From Mycolicibacterium sp. J2 (lineage in GTDB: Bacteria; Actinomycetota; Actinomycetes; Mycobacteriales; Mycobacteriaceae), in the NCBI RefSeq assembly GCF_026240945.1, contig NZ_JAPFPY010000027.1:23517-87516 (forward strand): a stretch of 64,000 nucleotides of DNA. The letters are read 5' to 3'. Position 1 is the first letter of the stretch, and each line of letters starts with the position of its first letter. A program made the position numbers and the translations under genes. The notes beneath the pieces were generated by a model, which saw only the letters and a list, made by a program, of their open reading frames with translations, was not told where the DNA came from and did not search any database. Below, one piece after another: positions 9,729 to 17,989 of this stretch.

Positions 9729-11348
9729 ATGACCGTGTGGATCAGCCGACGCCCCGATGCCGAAATCGAAACCGACCTGGCCGCCAGCCGTGCGACCGGC
9801 GGGCCGTTGGCCGGACTGCGACTGGCCGTGAAGGACAACGTCGACGTCGCCGGACTGCCCACCACCGCGGCGTGCCCGCAGTTCAGCTATCGGCCCGCCG
9901 CGGATGCCGCCGCTGTCGCGGCGTTGCGCGCGGCGGGCGCCGTCGTGGTCGGCAAGACCAACCTGGACCAGTTCGCCACCGGGCTGGTCGGGACGCGCTC
10001 GCCGTACGGTGCGGTATCGGACACCCGCAGGCCCGACCACATCAGTGGCGGTTCGAGCTCGGGATCGGCCGCAGCGGTCGCGTCCGGTGCGGCCGATATT
10101 GCAATCGGCACCGACACGGCGGGGTCCGGCCGGGTGCCTGCGGGACTGCAGGGCATCGTCGGCATCAAACCGACGCTCGGTGTGGTGAGCACCGACGGCG
10201 TCGTGCCGGCCTGCGAATCCTATGACTGTGTCACGATTCTCGCCGGCGACCTGGAGCTGGCGAACACCGCGATGGCGGCGATGGCCGCGGCCGGGGACCG
10301 GCCGTGGCCCGCGGACACCCGGCTGGCGGCACCGCCGAATACCGTTGTGGCGGTGCCGTCGTCGCTTCCTGCGCTGGACGACACCTGGCAGTCCGCGTTC
10401 GCGGCCGCGGTGCAGACCTTGGAGCACGCCGGTGCCCGCATCGTCCACGTCGACATCGACCCGTTCCTGGCCGCGGCCCGGCTGCTCTATGACGGCGCAC
10501 TGGTGGCCGAAAGATACGCCGCGGTGGGCGAGTTCATCGACGGCCACCCGGACGCGGACATCGATCCGACGGTGCGCCACATCATCACCAAGGCCCGCGA
10601 CATCCCGGCGCACCGCCTGGTCGCCGACCGCCGGGAGGTGGCCCGGCTGCGCACGGTGGCGCTGCAGTCACTGGACGGGGCCGACGCGTTGTTGGTGCCC
10701 ACCGCGCCGCTACATCCCAGCCTGGAGCAGGTGGCCGCCGACCCGATCGGGGTGAATTCGACGATGGGCACCTACACCAATTTCTGCAATCTGTTCGACA
10801 TGTGCGGCGTCGCGGTGCCCGCCGGAACCGCGGGGGACGCACAGTTCGGTGTCACGGTGCTGGCCCGCGCGTTCGACGACGCCGTCGCGTTGGATATCGC
10901 CACGATGGTGTCGGGCATCGAAGTACCGCAGCATGTTTGGCCGTTGGCGGTTGCCGATCACACCGAGCTGGTGGTGTTCGGCGCGCACCTGCGCGGCGGG
11001 GCCTTGGTGTCACAGCTGACCGATCTGGGTGCCCGCTGGGACGGCGAGCTGACGACGGCGCCGCGGTACCGGATGACGGTGCTGCCGACCACACCGGCCA
11101 AGCCTGCCGTCACCCGTGTCGCCGAGGGTGAGGAGGGCGCGGCGCTGCTGGGTCACCGGTGGCTGCTGTCTCCCGCGGCGCTGGGCCGGTTCCTGGCAGC
11201 ATTGCCGGCACCGATGCAGTTGGGCAAGGTCGAGTTCGCCGACGGATCCTGGCGCACCGCGTTCGCCGCCGACGCGTCGGCGGCGACCGGACCCGATATC
11301 AGCTCCTACGGCAGTTGGCCTTCGGCCATCGCGGCCGGAGCGGTCTGA
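9729..11348 (+). CDS. Allophanate hydrolase-like amidase (AtzF type)
   Basis: 539 residues from ATG 9729. The N-terminal amidase-signature domain has the Ser-cisSer-Lys triad: AVKDN (Lys35), the SGGSSSGS stretch (Ser109-111) and GTDTAGSGR with nucleophile Ser133. After about residue 430 there is a second domain (VVFGAHLRGGALVSQL ... RYRMTVLP ... GKVEFADGSWRTAFA) of the kind found in allophanate hydrolases. This two-domain layout separates AtzF from GatA. Allophanate hydrolase completes urea breakdown after urea carboxylase, but no urea carboxylase or transporter is encoded nearby, so the substrate is inferred. Its stop codon falls in the first unit of a 28-bp tandem repeat. Confidence 0.82.
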   Translation: MTVWISRRPDAEIETDLAASRATGGPLAGLRLAVKDNVDVAGLPTTAACPQFSYRPAADAAAVAALRAAGAVVVGKTNLDQFATGLVGTRSPYGAVSDTRRPDHISGGSSSGSAAAVASGAADIAIGTDTAGSGRVPAGLQGIVGIKPTLGVVSTDGVVPACESYDCVTILAGDLELANTAMAAMAAAGDRPWPADTRLAAPPNTVVAVPSSLPALDDTWQSAFAAAVQTLEHAGARIVHVDIDPFLAAARLLYDGALVAERYAAVGEFIDGHPDADIDPTVRHIITKARDIPAHRLVADRREVARLRTVALQSLDGADALLVPTAPLHPSLEQVAADPIGVNSTMGTYTNFCNLFDMCGVAVPAGTAGDAQFGVTVLARAFDDAVALDIATMVSGIEVPQHVWPLAVADHTELVVFGAHLRGGALVSQLTDLGARWDGELTTAPRYRMTVLPTTPAKPAVTRVAEGEEGAALLGHRWLLSPAALGRFLAALPAPMQLGKVEFADGSWRTAFAADASAATGPDISSYGSWPSAIAAGAV

Positions 11349-11400
11349 CACAGCCATCGCGGCCGGAGCGGTCTGACACAGCCATCGCGGCCGGAGCGGT
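11325..11400. repeat. 28-bp tandem repeat (2.7 copies) carrying the amidase stop codon
   Basis: The 20-mer GCCATCGCGGCCGGAGCGGT occurs at 11325, 11353 and 11381 with an exact 28-bp period. CTGACACA separates the copies, and the third copy continues into GTAGCGG. The period is not a multiple of three, so each unit encodes the same peptide end (AIAAGAV and stop) in a different frame. The array fills the space between the amidase and the convergent acyl-CoA dehydrogenase gene. Confidence 0.95.
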
Positions 11401-11409
11401 GTAGCGGAC

Positions 11410-13185
11410 TCAGAACCAGTCGGGCCTGGCTTCGACGGTCACGCGGTCCAGCGATGCCAGCAGATCGAACTGCGGACCCACCTTGGGCAGCTCGTACGTG
11501 AAGAAATACTGTGCCGCGGCACGCTTCCCGTCGTAGAAACTCCCCTGGTTGTCGCTCGCCGCGAGCAGCTGCTCCAACCACAGCCAGGCCACCACGACGT
11601 GACCCACCGCCTCCAGGTACACCGACGCGTTGGCGAGGGTGGTGGCGAGCTCTTCGGCCGACCAGAGGATCGCGGTGGCCTCCTGGAGGCGCTGAACGGC
11701 CTGCCGCAGTGCACCGGCCTGCTTGGCCGCGTAGTCGGTGGCCGCGGCCCGGTCGATGGTCTCGCCGATCCGTGCGACGAGCAGGGCCAGGCCCGCCCCG
11801 TCCTGCATGACAACCTTTCGGCCCAGCAGGTCGAGGCCGTGGATGCCGTGGGTACCTTCGTGAATGGCGTTCAGGCGGTTGTCCCGGTAGTACTGCTCGA
11901 CGTCGAATTCCGTCGTGTAGCCGTACCCACCGTGAACCTGGATAGCCAGGTTGTTGGCCTCCAGGCACCACTGTGACGGCCAACTCTTGGCGATGGGGGT
12001 CAAGACCTCCAGAAGCAGATGCGCGCGGTCACGCTCGCCGTCGGCGCCGGTTCGGGCTTCGTCGACCAGGTTCGCGCAGTACAGCCCCAGCGCCAAGCCG
12101 CCTTCCACATAAGACTTCTGCGCCAGCAGCATGCGCTTGACATCGGCGTGCTCGATAAGTGGCACCGGCCGCACGGACGCATCCTTGTTCCCGACCGGGC
12201 GGCCCTGGGTGCGCTGCTTGGCGTACTCCAGTGATGCCAGATATCCGGCGTAACCGGTTGCGCTCGCCTGCAATCCGACCGCCATCCGGGCCTCGTTCAT
12301 CATGTGGAACATGTACGCCAGGCCCTTGTGCTCCTCGCCGACCAAGTAACCGACGGCTCCTTCGCCGCCGGCCACCGGGTGGGTTCCGTCGCCGAAGTTC
12401 AGCAGTGCATTCGTCGTCGCGTGGTTGCCCATCTTGTGGTTCAGGCTCACCAGTGCCACGTCGTTGCGGGTGCCGTCCGGAAGGAACTTCGGCACGATGA
12501 ACAGGGAGATGCCCTTGACACCCGGACCGCCGCCGGGCACCTTCGCGAGCACGAGATGCACGATGTTCTCGGTCAACTCGTGGTCCCCACCGGTGATCCA
12601 CATCTTGGTGCCCGTGACACGGTAGGTGCCGTCGGGCGTGCGGACTGCTCTGGTGGTGATGTCGGCGAGGGAGGATCCGGCTTCGGGTTCTGACAGGCAC
12701 ATCGTGCCGAAGTAGCGACCCTCCAGCATGGGGCGCACCCAGGTGTCGATCTGCTCCTGGGAACCGTACTCGGCCAGCAGGTTGGCGTTACCCATCGTCA
12801 GGAAGGCATAGGCCGTGGTACTCGGGTTGGCCGCACGCGCAAAGGCCAACGCTGCCTGCGACACCACCATCGGCAATTGCATCCCACCGATCGCCTCGTC
12901 GAACGGACCCGCCATCAGGCCCGCGGCGCTGAACGCATCCAGCGCTTCCTTGATCTCGTCGATCAGCACGACCGAACCGTCGGACCCCACCACAGGCTGG
13001 ATCTGGTCGCCCTTCTTGTTGTGCGGTGCAAAGAGTTTGGCTGCGATGTCGGCCGAAAGATCGAGCACGGCGTCGAACGTGTCCCTGGAGTGTTCGGCGA
13101 AATGATCACGCTTGGTCAGCGCGGTGACATCCAGCCACTCGTGGAGCAGGAAGTCGATGTCGCGCCGCGAGAGAAAGTCGGCCAT
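11410..13185 (-). CDS. Long-form acyl-CoA dehydrogenase (FadE, DmdC-like size)
   Basis: 591 residues, longer than the usual 380-400 because of extensions at both ends, as in the DmdC/FadE5 type. The central ACAD core shows FGTMCLSEPEAGSSLADI (FAD/substrate site), KMWITGGDHELTENIVHLVL and, at about residue 442, NAIHEGTHGIHG with the Glu expected to abstract the alpha-proton. A C-terminal helical domain of about 140 residues follows. It probably oxidises a medium or long acyl-CoA at the membrane or in the cytoplasm; the substrate is not readable. It is divergent from a TetR gene across a 35-bp palindrome, so control by that regulator is a strong inference. Confidence 0.92.
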   Translation of the reverse strand: MADFLSRRDIDFLLHEWLDVTALTKRDHFAEHSRDTFDAVLDLSADIAAKLFAPHNKKGDQIQPVVGSDGSVVLIDEIKEALDAFSAAGLMAGPFDEAIGGMQLPMVVSQAALAFARAANPSTTAYAFLTMGNANLLAEYGSQEQIDTWVRPMLEGRYFGTMCLSEPEAGSSLADITTRAVRTPDGTYRVTGTKMWITGGDHELTENIVHLVLAKVPGGGPGVKGISLFIVPKFLPDGTRNDVALVSLNHKMGNHATTNALLNFGDGTHPVAGGEGAVGYLVGEEHKGLAYMFHMMNEARMAVGLQASATGYAGYLASLEYAKQRTQGRPVGNKDASVRPVPLIEHADVKRMLLAQKSYVEGGLALGLYCANLVDEARTGADGERDRAHLLLEVLTPIAKSWPSQWCLEANNLAIQVHGGYGYTTEFDVEQYYRDNRLNAIHEGTHGIHGLDLLGRKVVMQDGAGLALLVARIGETIDRAAATDYAAKQAGALRQAVQRLQEATAILWSAEELATTLANASVYLEAVGHVVVAWLWLEQLLAASDNQGSFYDGKRAAAQYFFTYELPKVGPQFDLLASLDRVTVEARPDWF

Positions 13186-13210
13186 GGTCGCGCCTTTCGG
13201 ATCGACAGAA

Positions 13211-13245
13211 ATTAGCGATCGCTCATTTTATGAGCGTTCGCTAAT
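13211..13245. promoter_or_regulatory. 35-bp near-perfect palindromic operator between acyl-CoA dehydrogenase and TetR genes
   Basis: Left arm ATTAGCGATCGCTCAT (13211-13226), spacer TTT, right arm ATGAGCGTTCGCTAAT (13230-13245). The arms match at 15 of 16 positions. It lies 25 bp upstream of the dehydrogenase start and 52 bp upstream of the TetR start, where the two divergent promoters must be. Length and symmetry fit a TetR-family operator that could bind two dimers. Confidence 0.85.
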
Positions 13246-13297
13246 ATTGCGCCCTCGGTGCCGCCGGTGTCAATTGTGTGTAAAATCACCCATCGTC

Positions 13298-13882
13298 ATG
13301 GCCATCGACCGATCTTCGGATTCAGCTGCGGCAGAACGCATGCGACGGGCTGCGATCGAAGCGTTCGCCGAGTCGGGATACGGCGGCAGCTCCACGCGGC
13401 AGATCGCCAAACGCCTCAACATGAGCGCGACGGCGATGTACCCGCACTATCGGTCGAAAGAGGAGTTGCTCTTCGCGATCGCACTGGAGGGTCACAGCAG
13501 CCTGCTGGCCGCCCTCAAACAGGCGGATCCGTCGACCCCGACCTTCAGCGAGCGACTCCGCGCGGTCGTCGCCGCCTTCGCGCGCTGGCACGCGGAGAAT
13601 CACAAGCAGGCGCGCGTCGTCCAGTACGAGTTGCACGGCCTGACCGCCGCCCACTACCGCAAGATCGCGCCACTACGACACGAAGCGACCGCGGTGCTGA
13701 CCGATATCGTCGCCGGCGGTATCCGCACCGGCGAATTCGGTGTCGACACCGTCGACGAGATCGTCATGGCCATCTCCTCGCTGTGCGTGGACGTGTGCCG
13801 CTGGTTCCCCTCCAAGAAACACCACGACGCCGTCAAACTCGGCGAACTCTACGCAGACATCGCCGCGCGGCTCGTGCGCTGA
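13298..13882 (+). CDS. TetR-family transcriptional regulator
   Basis: 194 residues from ATG 13298. The N-terminal helix-turn-helix is typical: AAIEAFAESGYGGSSTRQIAKRLNMSATAMYPHYRSKEELLFAI, with TRQIAKRLNMS as the recognition region and YPHYRSKEELL closing the DNA-binding domain. The ligand domain (about residues 60-194) includes the ARWHAENHKQARVVQYEL segment seen in regulators of fatty acid metabolism. The divergent acyl-CoA dehydrogenase and the intervening palindrome point to autoregulation and repression of that dehydrogenase, probably relieved by an acyl-CoA. A longer upstream reading (to 13112) would run through the palindrome and is not believable. Confidence 0.92.
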   Translation: MAIDRSSDSAAAERMRRAAIEAFAESGYGGSSTRQIAKRLNMSATAMYPHYRSKEELLFAIALEGHSSLLAALKQADPSTPTFSERLRAVVAAFARWHAENHKQARVVQYELHGLTAAHYRKIAPLRHEATAVLTDIVAGGIRTGEFGVDTVDEIVMAISSLCVDVCRWFPSKKHHDAVKLGELYADIAARLVR

Positions 13883-14008
13883 GCCGGCGACCGATTACAT
13901 CACGCATCGCATCAATCCTTCTCGCGGGACCCGATGCTGACAGCAAACACATAGGTCAGACCTGTGACTCGGCTATCGATTAGATAAGCTTCGTGATATA
14001 GATACGGG

Positions 14009-14494
14009 GTGGAATCGCCCAGGTCCGACGACGACGCACGAGAGTGCATCGGCCGGTTACTGGACGACGCCACGGACCTGACCGCGCGGTTCCTCTCTGA
14101 TCGGACGGAACTCAGCGCCTCCGCCGCCTACGCCATGCACCGGGTTTCCCTGGAGGGACCGATCAGGCTGACCGCGCTGGCCGCCAAGGAAGGCGTGAGC
14201 CAGCCGTCGATGACACAGCTGATGCAACGCCTGGAACGGGCCGATCTGGTGGCGCGCGTTCCGGACCCCGATGACGGGCGGGCCTGCCTGATCGCGATCA
14301 CCGAGCAGGGGCAGGCGTTGCTCGACAATCGCCGGCGCACGCGCCGAAAGCGCCTGCAGCAGTTCCTGGCGAGCTTGTCGCCGGAAGATGAACACGCGCT
14401 GACGCTGGCCGCCAGCGTCGCAAGCCCGATCCTGGCCAGACTGACCACGGACGCGGACTCGGCGACAGGACCAGATGTGGCCACAGACTCCTGA
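14009..14494 (+). CDS. MarR-family transcriptional regulator
   Basis: 161 residues from GTG 14009. The winged helix-turn-helix is clear: LTALAAKEGVSQPSMTQLMQRLERADLVARV is the recognition region, and PDDGRACLIAITEQG forms the wing (D..R motif). It lies 47 bp upstream of mmpS-mmpL on the same strand, so it probably controls that transporter and may be co-transcribed with it. In M. tuberculosis the MarR protein Rv0678 represses mmpS5-mmpL5 but is divergent from it, so the arrangement here differs. A TATAGA-like -10 element about 7 bp before the GTG suggests a leaderless transcript. Confidence 0.9.
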   Translation: MESPRSDDDARECIGRLLDDATDLTARFLSDRTELSASAAYAMHRVSLEGPIRLTALAAKEGVSQPSMTQLMQRLERADLVARVPDPDDGRACLIAITEQGQALLDNRRRTRRKRLQQFLASLSPEDEHALTLAASVASPILARLTTDADSATGPDVATDS

Positions 14495-14541
14495 CGGCAC
14501 CGCCGTCGATACGACTGATTGAACGGGCGAAAGAGGTTGGG

Positions 14542-14994
14542 GTGAAAAAGGTTGCAGTCGGCCGCGGGCTGAAGAAGATATGGATCCCGGTGGTCCTAGT
14601 CATCGTGCTGGCCGTCTCGGGCCTGGTGGTCTCGCGGCTGCACAAGATGTTCGGGTCGCAGGACCTGAACGCCAACGCCGGCGCCGGTATCGAGATCGTC
14701 CAGTTCAACCCCAAGGTGCTGGTCTACGAGGTGTACGGGGCGCCGGGCACCTCAGCTGAAATCAGCTATTTCGACCCGGACGCCAACGTGCATTCGGTCA
14801 GCGCGCCGCTGCCGTGGTCGGTCACCCTGTCGACCACGCTGCCGACGGTCAGCGCGAACTTGATGGCGCGCAGCGACAGTCAATCCAGCGGCGATGCGAT
14901 CGGTTGCCGCGTCACCGTCAACGGCACTGTCCGTGAGGAGCAGAGCGCCAATGGCGTCAACGCCCAGACCTACTGCCTGGTGAAGTCCGCATGA
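14542..14994 (+). CDS. MmpS-family membrane protein
   Basis: 150 residues from GTG 14542, with GAAAGAGG a few bases upstream. There is one N-terminal membrane anchor (WIPVVLVIVLAVSGLVVSRL, about residues 14-33) followed by a periplasmic beta-sandwich domain with the family pattern: VYEVYGAPGTSAEISYFD, LPWSVTL and a Cys pair near GCRVTVNG and TYCLV. MmpS proteins partner MmpL transporters and are needed, with MmpL4/5, for siderophore export or drug efflux in other mycobacteria. It overlaps mmpL by ATGA (14991-14994), so the two are translated together. The substrate of this pair cannot be read from sequence. Confidence 0.93.
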   Translation: MKKVAVGRGLKKIWIPVVLVIVLAVSGLVVSRLHKMFGSQDLNANAGAGIEIVQFNPKVLVYEVYGAPGTSAEISYFDPDANVHSVSAPLPWSVTLSTTLPTVSANLMARSDSQSSGDAIGCRVTVNGTVREEQSANGVNAQTYCLVKSA

Positions 14995-17879
14995 CCACAA
15001 CCGAATCCACCGGCACGGCGAAACGGCCTGCCTTCCCGCGCCTGATCCGCATCCTTGCCTGGCCGATCGTCCTGGTGTGGATCGTGATTGCCGTCGTGGT
15101 GAACGTGATCGCACCCCAGCTCGAGGTGGTCGGCGAGCTCCACGCCGCACCGATGGCTCCCGAGGACGCGCCGTCCATGCAGGCGATGAAGCTGATGGGC
15201 GCGAACTTCAAGGAGTTCAACTCCAACAGCACCATCATGGTCGTCATCGAAGGCCAGCAGCCGCTGGGCCCCGATGCGCACAAGTACTACGACGAGATCA
15301 TCCACAAGCTGCAGCAGGATCCCGAACACATCCAGCACATCCAGGACTTCTGGGGTGACACGCTGACCGCGGCCGGTGCCCAAAGTGCCGACGGCAAAGC
15401 GTCTTACGTGATGATCAACCTCGCCGGCGAGCAGGGCATGACGTTGGCCAACGAGGGAGTGGACGCGGTCCGCAAGGTCATCGAGGAGACCAAAGCCCCG
15501 CCAGGGGTCCAGGCCTACGTGGCCGGTCCTGCGGCATTGACCGACGATCTGCACGTCATCGGCAACGCGAGCCTGGCCGAGATCACCCTGATCACCCTCG
15601 TCGCCATCGCCCTCATGCTGTTGGTGGTCTACCGCTCGATCAGGACCACGCTGGTCCAATTGTTCCTGACCTTCCTGGCCCTGCTCACCGCCCGCGGCGT
15701 CGTCTCGGTACTGGCCACCCACAACGTGTTCGGGCTGACCACCTTCGCGGGCAACATCTTGACCATGCTGGCCATCGCGGCGGCCACGGACTACGGAATC
15801 TTCATCTTCGGCCGGTACCGCGAAGACCGCGGCCTTGGCCTCGATCGCGACGATTCCTACTACGCCACCTTCAAATCCGTCGCACCGGTGATCGTCGGTT
15901 CCGGACTGACCATCGCCGGAGCCACCTACTGCCTCAGCTTCTGCCGGCTGCCGTACTTCTCCACCATGGGCGCCCCGGTCGCGATCGGCATGCTCGTCGT
16001 CGTCGCCATCTCGGTCACCCTGGGGCCGGCGGTCCTTCACCTCGGTAGCCGGATCGGCCTGTACGAGTCCAAGCGGCCACCGCACAGCAAGTTCTGGCGC
16101 AAGGTCGGCACGGCGGTAGTGCGCTGGCCCGCACCGATTTTCGTGGCCAGTCTGTTCGTCGTGCTGATCGGGCTGGTGGCGATCCCCGGGTACAAACCGG
16201 CCTACAACGACCAGTACTACCTACCCAAAGACGCCCCGGTGAACATCGGTTTCGCCGCCGCGGACCGGCACTTCTCGCAGGCCAGGATGAACCCGGACAT
16301 CCTGATGGTCGAATCCGACCACGATATGCGTAACCCCGCGGACATGCTGGTGCTGAACAAGATTTCGAGCAATGTGATGCACGCCGAAGGCATCGCGATG
16401 GTGCAGAACATCACCCGGCCGCTGGGTATCCCCATCCAGCACAGCTCGATTCCGTTCCAGACCAGTATTTCCGGCCAGACCAGTAACCTGAACCTGCCGT
16501 TTCAGCGCAAACAGCTTGAGGACCAGTTGCGGATGATCGATGCGACCAATACGTCGATCGACATCCTGAAGAAGCAGTACGCCCTGTCGCTCGAGCAGAC
16601 CCAGCTGACCCAGGCCTCGGCTGCCAAATCCCAGGAGCTGCTCCAGGTCACCGAGCAGGTGCGGGACAACATCGCCAACTTCGACGACCAGTTCCGGCCG
16701 CTGCGCAACTACTTCTACTGGGAGCCGCACTGCTTCGACATCCCGATGTGCGCCGCGGCGCGGTCGGTGTTCGACGCCCTGGACGGGATCGACGAGCTGA
16801 CCGACAAGACGGGCGAGGTGCAGGTCAACACCGACAAGCTGGCCGACCTGGCGCCGAAGCTGACCGCCCTGCTGCCGCAGACCATCGCGTCGATGGAAAC
16901 CAGCCGCGATCTGTCGCTGGCGTCGTACAACTCGCAGAAGGCGCTGATCGACCAGATGCAGGCGATGAACGACACCGCGCTGTCGATGGGTGCGGCATTC
17001 GACGGCGCCAAGAACGACGACTTGTTCTACCTGCCGCCGGAAGCCTTCCAGAATCCCGACTTCGAGCGCGGCCTGAAGATGTTCCTCTCCCCCGACGGCA
17101 AGTCGGCACGCATGTTCATCACCCACCAGACCGACCCGGCGACGGTGGAGGGCATCGCCCGGGTGGAGTCCGAGCGCAAGGCCGCGCAGGAGGCCTTGAA
17201 GATGTCGTCGCTGTCGGACGCCAAGATCTATCTCGGCGGGGTCGCGGCGACGTACAAGGACATGTCCGACGGCGCTCGGTATGACCTGCTGATCGCGGTG
17301 GTGTCCTCGCTGACGCTGATCTTCATGATCATGCTCATCCTGACTCGCAGCGCGGTGGCCGCGCTCGTGATCGTCGGGACCGCGGGCAGCTCCATCGCCG
17401 CATCGTTCGGTATCTCGGTGCTGCTCTGGCAGGACTTGTTCGGCATCCAGGTGCAGTGGCTGGTCATGTTGATGTCGGTCATCATCCTGTTGGCCGTGGG
17501 CTCGGACTACAACCTGCTGCTGGTGTCCCGGTTCAAGGACGAAATTCACGCCGGGCTGAAGACGGGCATCATCCGATCCATGGCCGGCACCGGTGGCGTG
17601 GTGACCTCGGCCGGGCTGGTGTTCGCGGCGACGATGGCAGGCATGATGGCCAGCAAGCTGATCGTGCTGGCCCAGATGGGCTCGACCATTGCCATCGGCC
17701 TGCTGATCGACACGTTCATCGTGCGGTCACTGCTGATGCCGTCCATCGCGACCATGTTGGGCCGTTGGTTCTGGTGGCCGCAGGTGGTCTACCCGCGCGG
17801 TGACTACCAGTTCGTGCCGTACCAGCCGAAGCGTCGCGCCGGTGACGCCGACACCGAGGCCCTGCCCGTTCAGGGCTGA
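14991..17879 (+). CDS. MmpL-family RND transporter
   Basis: 962 residues, the length of MmpL4/MmpL5-type proteins. A membrane segment near the N-terminus is followed by a large periplasmic loop, five or six membrane helices (about residues 190-400), a second large helical loop (about 400-745) and the last helices (about 750-945). Both proton-relay Asp-Tyr pairs are present: ATDYGIFIFGRYRED (Asp267-Tyr268) and GSDYNLLLVSRFKDE (Asp839-Tyr840). It would export a lipid, siderophore or drug across the inner membrane together with the coupled MmpS. No lipid-synthesis or siderophore genes are adjacent, so an efflux role under the upstream MarR regulator is as likely as lipid export. Confidence 0.95.
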   Translation: MTTTESTGTAKRPAFPRLIRILAWPIVLVWIVIAVVVNVIAPQLEVVGELHAAPMAPEDAPSMQAMKLMGANFKEFNSNSTIMVVIEGQQPLGPDAHKYYDEIIHKLQQDPEHIQHIQDFWGDTLTAAGAQSADGKASYVMINLAGEQGMTLANEGVDAVRKVIEETKAPPGVQAYVAGPAALTDDLHVIGNASLAEITLITLVAIALMLLVVYRSIRTTLVQLFLTFLALLTARGVVSVLATHNVFGLTTFAGNILTMLAIAAATDYGIFIFGRYREDRGLGLDRDDSYYATFKSVAPVIVGSGLTIAGATYCLSFCRLPYFSTMGAPVAIGMLVVVAISVTLGPAVLHLGSRIGLYESKRPPHSKFWRKVGTAVVRWPAPIFVASLFVVLIGLVAIPGYKPAYNDQYYLPKDAPVNIGFAAADRHFSQARMNPDILMVESDHDMRNPADMLVLNKISSNVMHAEGIAMVQNITRPLGIPIQHSSIPFQTSISGQTSNLNLPFQRKQLEDQLRMIDATNTSIDILKKQYALSLEQTQLTQASAAKSQELLQVTEQVRDNIANFDDQFRPLRNYFYWEPHCFDIPMCAAARSVFDALDGIDELTDKTGEVQVNTDKLADLAPKLTALLPQTIASMETSRDLSLASYNSQKALIDQMQAMNDTALSMGAAFDGAKNDDLFYLPPEAFQNPDFERGLKMFLSPDGKSARMFITHQTDPATVEGIARVESERKAAQEALKMSSLSDAKIYLGGVAATYKDMSDGARYDLLIAVVSSLTLIFMIMLILTRSAVAALVIVGTAGSSIAASFGISVLLWQDLFGIQVQWLVMLMSVIILLAVGSDYNLLLVSRFKDEIHAGLKTGIIRSMAGTGGVVTSAGLVFAATMAGMMASKLIVLAQMGSTIAIGLLIDTFIVRSLLMPSIATMLGRWFWWPQVVYPRGDYQFVPYQPKRRAGDADTEALPVQG

Positions 17880-17890
17880 TTGTCCAGTTC

Positions 17891-17925
17891 GCGGCGGATC
17901 CGACCGGGGTGGTCGGACCCGCCGC
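17891..17925 (+). terminator. Hairpin terminator after mmpL
   Basis: A 15-bp stem (GCGGCGGATCCGACC / GGTCGGACCCGCCGC, one A-C mismatch) with a 5-nt GGGGT loop starts 12 bp after the mmpL stop. There is no U-tract, which is common in mycobacteria. It separates the transporter from the downstream kinase gene. Confidence 0.65.
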
Positions 17926-17989
17926 GACGCTGTTGAGCGATGATCGATGTCGTGGGTTATGACAGTGTCGGCGGGAACGAGGTGGCGCG

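Noticed and set aside
16221..17549. 442-codon minus-strand frame inside mmpL
   Set aside because: Antisense of a conserved transporter; Asp/Arg/His-rich with no domain.
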